Assembly (NCBI GenBank): GCA_946894095.1
Contig: OX335652.1
Coordinates: 10,501,001-10,565,000, forward strand
Direction of reading: 5' to 3'
Length of the DNA stretch: 64,000 nt
Source of the DNA: Incurvaria masculella
Taxonomy: Eukaryota; Arthropoda; Insecta; Lepidoptera; Incurvariidae
The translations under genes and the position numbers were made by a program. The notes beneath the pieces were generated by a model. That model was not told where the DNA came from, ran no database searches, and was given only the letters and a program-made list of their open reading frames with translations. Below are positions 26,091-38,000 of the stretch, piece after piece. How positions within the stretch are numbered: the first letter of the stretch is position 1; each line of letters begins with the position of its first letter.

Positions 26091-29000
26091 ATGAAGGCCG
26101 TTCTGATTTTCGACAACGTGAACGATTTGGTATTCTCCCAATGGGACGACGCTTTTATCACTCGAATGAAGACCCTGGGAGGAAAGGCAAGTTTTAGCAT
26201 TCATACCGGTTTTCATTACATCCACTCAGCTGTTATTTAAGATGCATAGCAACTTACCCGTCCAAATCAAATTTCTGGATTATTTGCATTCTAAATTAGT
26301 CAAGAGGCATGCGGGTGCATCTTCGTTATTATAATGAATTTGCACAACTATACGTGCAAGTGGTGTGCTTTGATAGAGGCTACAAGTAGAATAATTCCCA
26401 AACAATACTATATTGCCGAGAAAAGTCCCTTACCATGCCTTTTCGTAACTCAAAGTATGCATATGGGCAAAACTCTTTCGTTCACCTTGGATAGTCCATT
26501 GGGAAAAAATTTACAAGAGTGCGCCATTCTTAGCTTCTAGCTGGATATCAGGGATGGTAGAGTGGATTTTTAGAAGCATTTTTGGTCAAGGAACATGGGC
26601 GCGGAAACGAAGTTTTCTATCTAAAATATTTTTTTGAAAATATGAAATCCGCTTAATAATTTCCACCGCATCCAATTGCGCCACTCACTAATCACCTGCC
26701 AACATTGCAACCGAAAAGTGTTGCCAGACGCCAAATGATATATTCCGTGAGGTTCTAACTCTAATATAAGCTAAATAAACTTTAAAAAAACCTTTTTTAA
26801 ATGCACCTTGAAGCCCAGGCAGGTAAGTTGATGGCTACGCCACTCTCACGTCTCCGCACTTCTAAAAAACACTCTAGGAATGACGCACACCAACATGTAA
26901 TGTCGGGGCGGCTGAGTCGGTTTTTGGAGCAATACGTGTACAGCAATTGTTAATTTTACCCTAAATTATGGGAAATTACATATTGGCAACATTTTACCTG
27001 CAATATGAATTTGTCACTTGACCACAGACTATAGAGAGATACTACGCACTTGACCTGTTCGCGTCGGAATACAGAACGAACGTTAATATTGCATCGCGCG
27101 CCGCCATCGTCGTCGCATCGACGCATATAGTATCGCGTCGGAATACAGAACGAACGTTAATATTGCTGACGGGATTTCATATTTTCAAAAAAATATTTTA
27201 GATAGAAAACTTCGTTTCCGCGCCCATGTTCGTTGACCAAAAATGCATCTAAAAATCCACTCTACCATCCCTGATATCCAGCTAGAAGCTAATAATGGCG
27301 CACTTTTGTAAATTTCACCCGTCCATTGAGGTGGCCCAACCCACCCAATTAAGGTGGTTGAATAACAGTAAAATCTAAACGATTATAAAATATTGAACTT
27401 GAAGTTAAAAAGGATCAGACCCGAGAAGACTTGACCTAGTGATTCTGGGATTGAAGTCAGTCAAGGAGAAGGTACTCCAATATAAAAGCGGCTGCTTTGT
27501 GGGACAATGTTGGATCACCATGGGCTAGGAAGTTACACCCGATACGTTTTGCACAGAAATAAATATTGGAGTCGCAAAAAATTCCAATGAACCATTCCCA
27601 AAACACTCAAAGTAGAAAGGACGGTAAGTATTTAGGGGGAAACGGCAGAATGTCTAAAATGCAGATCGTATAATATCATATTTTAACAAATTTTTAAAAC
27701 CATGCACAACGTATAATCGGCATATTATAATAGAAGTTAGAAGAAATAGAAACAGAAATAGAAGTTGAAAAAATAAAATTACTTATTTCTCCATGATAAA
27801 CGTATCATAGTCACGACGTATAAAATTATGATCTTTATTTAACAAAAAAAAAACCATGCATATCATATAATCCAAAAACTTTTCATACGATAAGCGCTCT
27901 TATGAATATACTTTTAAAGCGTATACTCGCACGCGACTTTTCGACCATCTCAATTAGTGTAAGGTGGCCTTTCGAAATTGTAGCAAATTGTTACTCTTTA
28001 ACAAATATCGATTCGTAGCAATTTCAGCCTTAAATGTATCGTTGTTAGGGCGCTTTATGCAGTGCTTCTTGGCATATTATACGTTCTGCATGGTTTTCTT
28101 TTTTTGTGAATTCACATTAGGAATATTATACGTTGTGACAATAATACGTTCTGCATGATGCAAAGAGTTCATTCTATTTTTAAACTTTCTTCATGCACAA
28201 CATTTAAAATTATACGTTGTGAATATTATACGATATGCATGGTTTTGATTTTTTGGAAAAAACTACTTTTATACGTTTTGAATATTATACTTAGTGAATA
28301 CGACTCGTATTTAGTACCTGTTATGAAAAATATTATGGCCGAAGATCACTTGACCACGTGATACCATCTGTATTTACCGAGCTGCTGCTTGAATTTAGGT
28401 TAAATTTACGTGTATTTATTTATTTATTTAATAGTTCATTAACACCGTTCAGTGTATCTAAAGTTAAAGCTAGTATTAAGGAACATTTGTTAATTAAATT
28501 GTAATCTGTTAAAATATGCACTTATTGGCATAGTTATTGCGTTATTATATATTGCTGCTTTGCTTCTAGGATAATATTATGCATGTGTAGTCTTGCTTAT
28601 TTCACTTTTTTTTTCGTTTTTTTTAAGAACTATTTGTTATTTTTTGTTCTAATCTTTCGTTGTTCATTATTGTTTTTGCTTTTTGTGTTTTAATTATGAT
28701 TGCTTGGTTTTATGTCTCTGTAACTAATAAAAATGCTTGTAATCGCTCACTCGTGTGCTCGTGTAAGGTAAAAAGCTAAAACGTCACGTGTACAGATGCA
28801 GTATTTTTTGTTCAGATTTGTATTTATTAAATAAACGCCACGATGGTGGCACTAACTGAAACTGAAGCGAAGAACAAAGAAACATTGCGCCGGGAGGTTA
28901 CCAGTGATGCCAGAGAATTCCTCCCCCCTTGTTTTGTGAAGTGTGAGGGGCCAGTTCTTGCTCGATCATAATATTGGTTGTCTCAGCATGGACTAGAATT

Positions 29001-32000
29001 TCGAACCACGTGCCATTTTTTACCATCGTAGAGTCAGCCCTATGTGGTGACATATTTAAAACATAAGACATTTATGAAAATGTTGCGATACAGCTTGAAC
29101 AGTTTTTTGGGTATTTTTTTAATGATGTAGATGCCTAAGACTAATGAAGGGTTATTTAAACAGGAGAGTGAAGGTGAGCTAAGCGATAATGACACCTACA
29201 TCGTGTCTCAGCTTCTTTCTCCTGTCATCACGTCTCAGCGCGTCATGGGTGCACAGTTCGGCAACACTTACTCTTCCATGAAGTGCAAGGATGGCACTAA
29301 TCTGGCATTTGATGAGGTAACAATGAATTATTTGGGATAGAAGTAAAGAACGAAAGTTTGTGTCTTTTTATTTTCAATGTTCTATGGTATTACTTGTGTT
29401 TATGGATGAATCGTGTTGGACTTACTCTATCCTTTTGATGTTGTATTTTACTGCATTAGAGACATTAGGACATCACTAGGGATTGCAAAACGACCAAGAA
29501 TTAAATAACCAACACATCTATTAGCCAAAAGTAAAATAAAGGTTGTTAAAAGTTGATTCAGCGAGACAGACACAAAATATTGCTTGAGGAATCAATCCGT
29601 GCAAAATATGTCAAGTGTTTTGAGTGGAACGAGACCATTTTGGAGACTCTGTCATAACAAAGACAAAGAAATTTAAAAAAACCGACCAAGTGCGAGTCAG
29701 ACTCGCACACGAAGGGTTCCGTACCATCAACACAAACAAATCAGGTTTTTTTTATGGGGCCCCCCTATATTTTTTATTATTTTTTTATTTTACCTATTTG
29801 TTGTTATAGCGGCAAAATAAATACACACTCTGTGAAAATTTAAGCTGCCTACCTATTACGGTTCATGAGATACAGCCCTGTGACAGACGGACGGACGGAC
29901 TGACAGCGGAGGCTTAGTAAAAGGGTTCAGTTTTCACCCTTTGGGTATGGAACCCTAAAAATAAGATTGTAGGCTATTTATTGGGTATAGCTGTGTATCA
30001 TTTGTCGTGATTTTGCCCTATTGCAGTGGCTGGATCATGTGCTGCTCATCATCAGCGAGGAGGATGTGGACGACCTGCAGCGGGAACTGCTCGACCTGAA
30101 GACCCTCATACAGCACATCTGTGGCCAGAACTTCAAACTGTGAGTCACTCTTCTATTAGCGAAATCCTAGCAATAAATAATGTTTTGCATAAATGGGCAT
30201 TTATTTTAGGCTTTATTTCGACTGATTGAAGAACGCCACAAAAGGCAGTAGAGTTCTGTAAAGTGCGCCTCAGTTAAGGATTTTTGTTTATTTGTGTACA
30301 AGCAGCTTAAGAGTCCTCTGACATATATTCGCATCCTCAAAATCTTCTCCTAAGCCGATTCTTAATGGTCTTTGAGTCATGAAACTAAACATTACTATGA
30401 ACTATACTATACTACTTTACTAGGAGATTTGTATGAAAATTGTAAAATATAAAAATTTTGGTTATTTTTTTTGTTTTAGCTAATCAAAGTAGTGACCCAA
30501 ATTTTCTAAACAATTTTGCCATTTTGATGGCAATTTGTTTATGCCTTTACTGTAGAAGTCTGGTTTAATTTTTTCCCACTTGAAAGATTGTTAATTTATA
30601 AAATAAAAAACTTAATCGCTGTGTATATTCAAAATAGTGATCTGAAGTTATGTTTTAAGTCTTACTTTGAAATATTGAAGTAAAGTTAATAAATTTGATC
30701 GAAAAAGAGGGGTAACCCACTACCCCTTATTTAAAAAAAGGGTTTTGTCCAGGTTTTTTATTCCCGTTCACTAAACAATCAATAAATGCACAGGTCACCA
30801 TGGGTTCTTAAAGGAAAACTAGAAAAATCATAAATATTTCCAAAAAAAACATTTACATTGCCATGAGCGCGATTCCAATGTATTGATAACGATTTCAGAA
30901 GTTGTGTCATTGGGCAGATGAGTTTTTTTTTTTTTTAATGTGGCTGGACATGGATGGCAAATACCACAAGTTCTGTCACGGTATTAGCCCAACACACCAC
31001 ATGGGAACTAGGTGCCATGCCAGGACCTTCCTTATATTGCACGGCTACATTGAACTGGATGGAAAACACGGACAATTTTCATTGCCGCTTCGACCATCGT
31101 TCATCCAATGCGATGGTACCAACCCGGGCGGGATAAACCCTACCCCCTAGTAAGTAAGGAAGGGGACCTACAGCTTAACGTGGAATCCGAACCACGGCCA
31201 GCCTCTCTCAACGGTCGAATGGTCACCCATCCAAGACCAGACCGGACCCAGCGTTGCTTAACTTCGGAGAGCGATCGCCGAAGTGTCGCGCCACTGGGCC
31301 ACTGGGGCTGACAAAACCAAACCATCTCCCTCTAACTCGCAGTAGTGGTACTTGAGTTGACGTCTCACTCCCACGCTTTGTTCGACTTGGAAGCACAGCG
31401 CGCTATGTTAGGTCTATGGGTCCACCAGACAGTCAGCATCATCTTACTATGAGTTTTTTAGCACACTGATGAGGTGCTGTCTTTGAATTTCAGCATAAAC
31501 CACGCGCCGCTTATCTATCCGCTATCGTTAAACAAAAATAAAGTGCTGGCACGGGGCTTCCATCGATCCGGTTGGGCGTTCATCCCATTGTCACAGGTTA
31601 CACGCGCCCGTGTACCGCGAGTGGTTGTCGGAGCTGACGCGGTGCGGGCGACGCGGCGACGCGGTGCCGGGCGCGGGCGGCGCGATTGGCGCGAGCGGCG
31701 CCACAGCGGCGGCGCTCGCCGCGTTGCGCTCCGCCGCCGCGCAGCTCGCGCCCTCGCACCAACACTTCCACCTTCTGCTCTACGTGGGCGACAAGCTCCT
31801 GGCACTATACTCCAGGTAACACTTTAGCGACATTTTGAAGCAAGAGACCTCTTGTCGCACAATTCTCGTAGTAACTGCCAAGCTTGATTACAAAATAATT
31901 AATGCAGTATTTTACACATGCCATAATAAGACTTAGGCTCTGGTTAGTATTTTAGTCGTTGTTTCTTCAGGCGAAAAATAAGGATGAATATATTTTAATT

Positions 32001-35000
32001 TCAAAATAATCACTAACCAGAAATGGTGCACTCCACCCTTTAGTTCTTACAACTTTAAATTGTTTAAAAAATGTTACGGCTTTTCACCCGGCGGAAAGAG
32101 ACATTCTCCGACGTTATGTACGCAGTAAGCTGACGACTGTGCCGGATGCATCCTTGACAACGGGGTGACCGATTAGCACGAAACGTCGGAGAATGTCTAT
32201 TCCCGCCGCGTGAAAAGCTGTTACATTTTTCAAACAAACTTTAAATTACAAAATATAATTATGTGTGGCTGCAGGTAGGCAGCAAATGAGTTTCAGCTGC
32301 GTTCGGCGCTCTATGCGAACATGTATTATAAACTACAGAAGCAAAGCACACCACACTTATTAATACAGTGCACTCAATAATTAAGATATACGCATCAGCT
32401 GTAGCTGCTAGTGTATATAACATATAATAATAATAATAACACTTAAATAACGAATTGGCAGCCGCGGTTGCGAAGATCTGACGCCAGCGGACCTGATCCT
32501 ACTAAGCATGCAGTGCGTGGCCGCGCAGGACTTCTGGACCGGCGTGGAGGGCCGGGAGGACGCTTCGGAGAGGGCCGGTGAGGGGATCACCCGGCCCGTC
32601 ATCGCTCTACGTGTGCCCTGTAAGCCGATGTTGTTATGCCAACTACGAGTCAAGAGTTCAGTGAGTGTGGTTACTCAACTAACGTGTTCGGGTGGCCGGC
32701 GAGACAAACACAAATGTTCTGTAAATGTTTTATTTCACTTAATGCACAAGCGACATGTCGTCGCGTAAGATGGGTTACAAGGACTGCCGCCGACGTGGTC
32801 GGCACGGCTCAGGTGCGCGGTGTGGCGCGGGGAGCGGTATTTCCGCTGTCTCAAGTTACGTCGCCTCAGCGCGACTGTGTCGTACCGGCACATTGTCCTT
32901 GATACTTGAATTATGTCAAAGTAAAGTTAAAGGAAGGATGTCAGCAATTTACCATAACGTCGTGTGTATATGTATCTGACGGTCAGTTTGGTATTGGGTT
33001 ATTCCATATTTGTCACTGGCAATTTGTATGAAAAATTTGCGTTCTTTCATTTATTTTCCACATTAATCATTATTTTCCTTTTTTGTGACCGGGGTAGGTA
33101 AAAGTATACTTTGCAGATAAAATCAAAATGCTTGTTTCGTAATTTTTAATTTAATTTATTAAAATATTGGTTTAAAATAACACAAAATAAAAAAATCTTA
33201 GATCAATTATTCTATGGACGTCATAAGTACCATTCAACAGCTTTACTAGACTTGAACTGATTATTTGGTCTCTTAGCACCCAGGTTGTCGTTTTTTAGGG
33301 TTCTTTACCCAAAGGGTGCCAATGGAACCCTATTAATAACCCACCGCTGTCCGTCTGTCCGTCCGTATGTCACAGGGCTGTATCTCATGAACCGTAATAG
33401 GTAGGCAGCTGAAATTTTCACAGAGGGTGTATTTATTTTGCCGCTATAACAACACATAGGTAAAATTTAAAAATAATAAAAATGAACGGTTTATTGCATC
33501 CCCATACAAAAAACGAGATTTTTTTGTGTTAGTCTTGCACGATGGTACGGAACCCTTTATGTGCGAGTCCGACTCGCACTCGGCCGGTTTATTTTTAGTT
33601 TAATTCCAGCGTCAACTTTCGCAAACTTTAAGATGCTAAGTTATATTTCTCTTTGGATCCAGTTGTTTTGGAGACTGGTTTTTTTCCCCTTAACCCCCCT
33701 TCCCTCCATTTACGAAATTTGAGCCGCTTGGTTACCTGGTATATTTGCGCCTTTTTTACTATGCTCCAATAATTTTTAGTTTAACTGAACCTCCTATACT
33801 ATGAGTACTGGATGACGAAAAAGGAAATTAAAATGTCACATAATTTTTAGGGTGATGTTTTTTTTGTTTTTATCTACTTGTTTATTTGGGACTTAAGCCG
33901 TCACCGACTATGCCAGCCCCATAGTGACTTTATAAGTATAATAATTACTTCAAGCTATCAGCTACTCCTTATATATCCTTATATATTATAAAAATATACA
34001 ACTTCTCTGAACTCGTTTGACCAGGGCTTTCCCAATGATTCGTGTATCTGAAAAAATTAATTCATTCTATCTGTACACAATATTTTTTCAAGACCCAGTC
34101 GGAGCCTCTCGTTCAGAACACACTCGATAAATAGGTGAAATTGAATTTCTGGCTTGTCACAGGCAGAACAATTTGGAGAGTCCAGTTTCTTCATCATATT
34201 TCCCATTCTATTTAGAGGAGTGTGTCCTGATCTGAGTCTTAAGCCAATAGTAATGATTTCTCTAGGCAGATGGACACTGCTAAACCAAGGGATACAGAGT
34301 GGTTCAGATACAATCGTTTTGTACCAAATTCCCCTCTGCACAAACCTCCTGTCAAAGTGTTCTTTCCACATTTGTCTACAATTCCTTTGGCTCTCGGCAG
34401 AACGTCAGTGAAGAAAGGCTTGGTGGTGTAGATTACATTTGTGCAAGTAGCTCTTTTTGCTAACTCGTAGGCTTTTTCATTGCCTTCTATGCCTACATGA
34501 GATGGACTCCATTGAAATTTAACATTTTTTCCGATTGATATCAGTTCCATAAATATTGTTAAGATTGTGTAAGCAATAGGCCTTCCCCGAGTCCCCTTCG
34601 TACAACAAACCAAGTGTTGAAGTGCACTTTTTGAGTCGGTCAAAATGACAATATTTTATTCATTATGTACGAAAGGGCTTCGGAAATTGCTATGAGTTCA
34701 GCCGCCATTAAGGGTGATGTTTAGCTTGTGACGTCACGATGACCAAAATAGAATAATCCTGGTATTAGCGTCCTTGTCCAGGTTGTCCAAAATGACAAAG
34801 TTTATTTGCTTATCCGTTTTAGAAGGCAGTCGTGGCTGAATTGTCAAATTCTTGTTCTCTATTCCGAACCCGGATATTAACCAGATATGGGGAAAACCTG
34901 TTCAAATAATTGAATTGTTAAGATATTTGGATAGATTTTTGGTAATTTTCGTAAATTATTTTAGGTGTTTGGGTTTTCAAACTCATTAGTGCTTACCGAT

Positions 35001-38000
35001 TACCATTACCTTTTCTGCCAAGCTGTGAGCTTTAGAGAATTTGCAGGGTTGTCTGCGGAGAACAGCGCGGTGGTGAATGTGTGCGCGGGCTCCCACGGCA
35101 GTCCGTGCGCGCCGCACTCTTTGCACGTTGCACCTGTCGCTAAGCAGATCACCTTCGCTGTCCTTCTAGATTTGGATCTGAGGTTGGTTCGACATTATAT
35201 TTAAATTTAATATTCCTGGCTGCTTCCGTTTTCCAAATACATTACTTCTCCCTGGAGGAGCCTTCCTGGCTAGAGTATACATAAATATTCGGCTTGAGGA
35301 ATTTAGACACCATTTATTTTAAGGGATGGGCAAGTATCTGTTCGCGTGGAAAAGGTTTATGTACAGACTTGGTCTGATTGACTACAATGCACCATCTATT
35401 TAGCCACTTGTTGATATCATTGAGGCTAGCCTGGACCATGGTTGAGGCAGTGTTAATGTCTTCATGGCTAGCAACTATTACTGTTTCATCAGTGAATGTG
35501 TCTATTGTTACATCTGAAGTGTTGGGTAAGTCAGCTGTACATAGCAAATGCAAGAGACGGGCCGAAGACACTGCTTAGCAGGACACCTACCTGAATTTAG
35601 TAAATATTCGCCATAGCATCTGCATGTTTTACTAAGTAACAATTCTGTAAATTTTAGGAAGATGTAAACATCCCTAGGTAAAAATCGCTTTATTTTATTG
35701 ATTAGACGTATGTGCCAAATTTGCCAAACTTCGAAGAAAATTGATTAAAATTAAAAATTAGGGCCTTGCCGTAAAAAAGTCAGGAGTTAACATAAATCCC
35801 GTATTAACTCTGACACGAGCCCCTAGTCGGACTTCTCACCTAAATTGGCGTTTACGGAACTTGAAGCTACGTAAAAATGCCAAACCCAATACAAGTTTTA
35901 CTACTTATTCTGTGGTTTTACTTCTTCAACCTGTCAAAATCAAACTCGGGCTACCAATTTGTATGGAAATGCGGAGTCAGCGTTAACGGCAACGTCAACA
36001 TACGTAACGTCAAATCAAACTAGGCTCGAAAATGTTAGTTAGCTTAACGCCCACTGGGCGCGGTCTTAAATTATCCATACATATGTAAACGCCAGTCGAT
36101 CGGTTTGGGGTAAACGCCAATTTAAGTGTCAAGTCGGATTATGGGCAAGATGCTTAAACCAATAACAAATCGTTTCCAGGGAAGTTGGGGTAGCAGCGAG
36201 CACCTCCACTCAAATACTGTCCAATTTACGGCGACTGTTGCTGCAAAGAAACCTGGAAGCCATTCCACCTATTATGGAGACACTGGAAAACTCTGTGAAG
36301 AAAGTGAGTATTTTTGTCACATTGAGCACATTGCTGCTAAGCAATATGCTAGATCGTGAGCTGAAATTAATGCAAGCCTTGCTTGAAATGTATTTAGAAT
36401 ATCTTGGGTTAACCATAGCACAAACGATTTTCGGGTACTACGGAATTTCTAACCATCGTCATCTCCCGTCACTGCCATAAATAGTTACACCATCATTAAA
36501 CACAGATTAAGAGGATAATGAGGTGAACGAGTTCCATACAATGCCTCGTGCCTGTTTCCTAAATCTAAGAAATATTTTGCACATTCAATTAATTACCTGA
36601 GAGCTACGTCAGAATGTTTTGATTTTTTTGATAGCTTATCTTATATCCACAGTATAAGCCTCTAAGGATCTGTATCAAAATCTACCAGCGAAAATAAGCA
36701 GTTTTCAGCGAGTTTTGTACTTTGTATGACAGCAGTCTATCCCTACTATCCTTTGTGTATGCAGACGGCGGAGTGCCTGCGCCGGCACAGATCGCAGGCT
36801 CTCGCCGCCCGCCTCGCCGCCCGCATGCAGGAGCTGAAGAGGTCGTGCGGCACCACGGCGCCGCTCACGCCGGAGACGGCCGCCGCGGCGCTGCACACCG
36901 CGCTCGACGCCGCGCACGACCTGCTCCGGCCGGACGTGCCGCGGCTCGAGCTGTGCGACCTGCTCGACGGGCTGCGGTCGAGACTAGAGCCCTACGTCGA
37001 CTTCCTGAGGGTCAAGGCGATGCGCTACTTCAGCCTCGGATCATATCCTTTTCACAGTCCAGCGGAGTGGTGTCAGTCTCAATATCTATTTATTTTATTT
37101 TGGACAGGCAACACCTATGTGTATAAATCATATTCAAGTATCGTTACCACTTTTAGTGTTTGTAATTTTTTTTTTCTGATGGTAGTTCACTTAGTCACTT
37201 GCTTGTAATCTAAGAATGACAATTTTGGTTATTAACACGGTCTTTAAGAAATGAGCAAAACATAACTACGGTTATGATTGTAAGAGGCGCACCCAGCCAA
37301 AGGACACATTCCACAAAAACCAATGTCCTGCCATAGAGACAGATTGCAATGAAATGGACAAAAAAAAATCTTAAACGAGTCGTATGACGTGAGTGTCCAA
37401 TCGGTTTGTGTTGATTGTGTTGCTAGCTTTTACAATTCATATCAGTATGACCTTTCATCTGAAATATTAGCCTGGCTTTGCCCCCCGGAATGAATTCCTG
37501 GATCCGCAGTGTGAGAGCTCGCCCTAAAAGCTATGGAGGAGTACATTGTTGAGTGGCTCTGCCTGATGTGTTTTGCCTTTGTTGCTGTCCTAGCTGTCGT
37601 GTCATTCATGTTTTGTTGCATATGAAAATTCAAACATAATATAATTTTTAGCGGCATACTTAGATAAAGTAATGGTTCTTGTTATCCTTGCATGGATACT
37701 GTTATTGTTATTTTTTGTTTATTGAAATGTTATTAAATACAATAATACACAGCGGAACTTAATAGATACAGCTTGTTTTAAACTAGTCAGTATTATAGAC
37801 TGGATAAACACGAAAAAAATTATTAACTAAATATATTAAGCTCCTACATTTTAAAATTTAAACATCTATTATTTACCTACAAAGATGCCACGCAGCTACC
37901 TTCGTTTTTCTCGTAAATGATTGAGTTAAAAACAGTTTGATTTTGCAAACTTTTCACTTCAAAATGTTTCATGTTCAGTATTTAATAAGACAGTAATAAA

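Noticed and set aside
28735..28900. A solo LTR
   Set aside because: Some LTR-like features (AATAAA, a GC-rich boundary) are present, but no TG...CA ends, target duplication or second copy could be found.
31205..31311. A 5S rRNA gene
   Set aside because: Only the internal promoter part of 5S is present and it is fused to a SINE body shared with tRNA-headed copies.
36722..37208. Alternative GC-rich open frames overlapping HPS1 exon 8
   Set aside because: The frame starting TAECLRRHRSQ is in phase with both neighbouring exons and fits HPS1; the others are shadows of the GC-rich exon.
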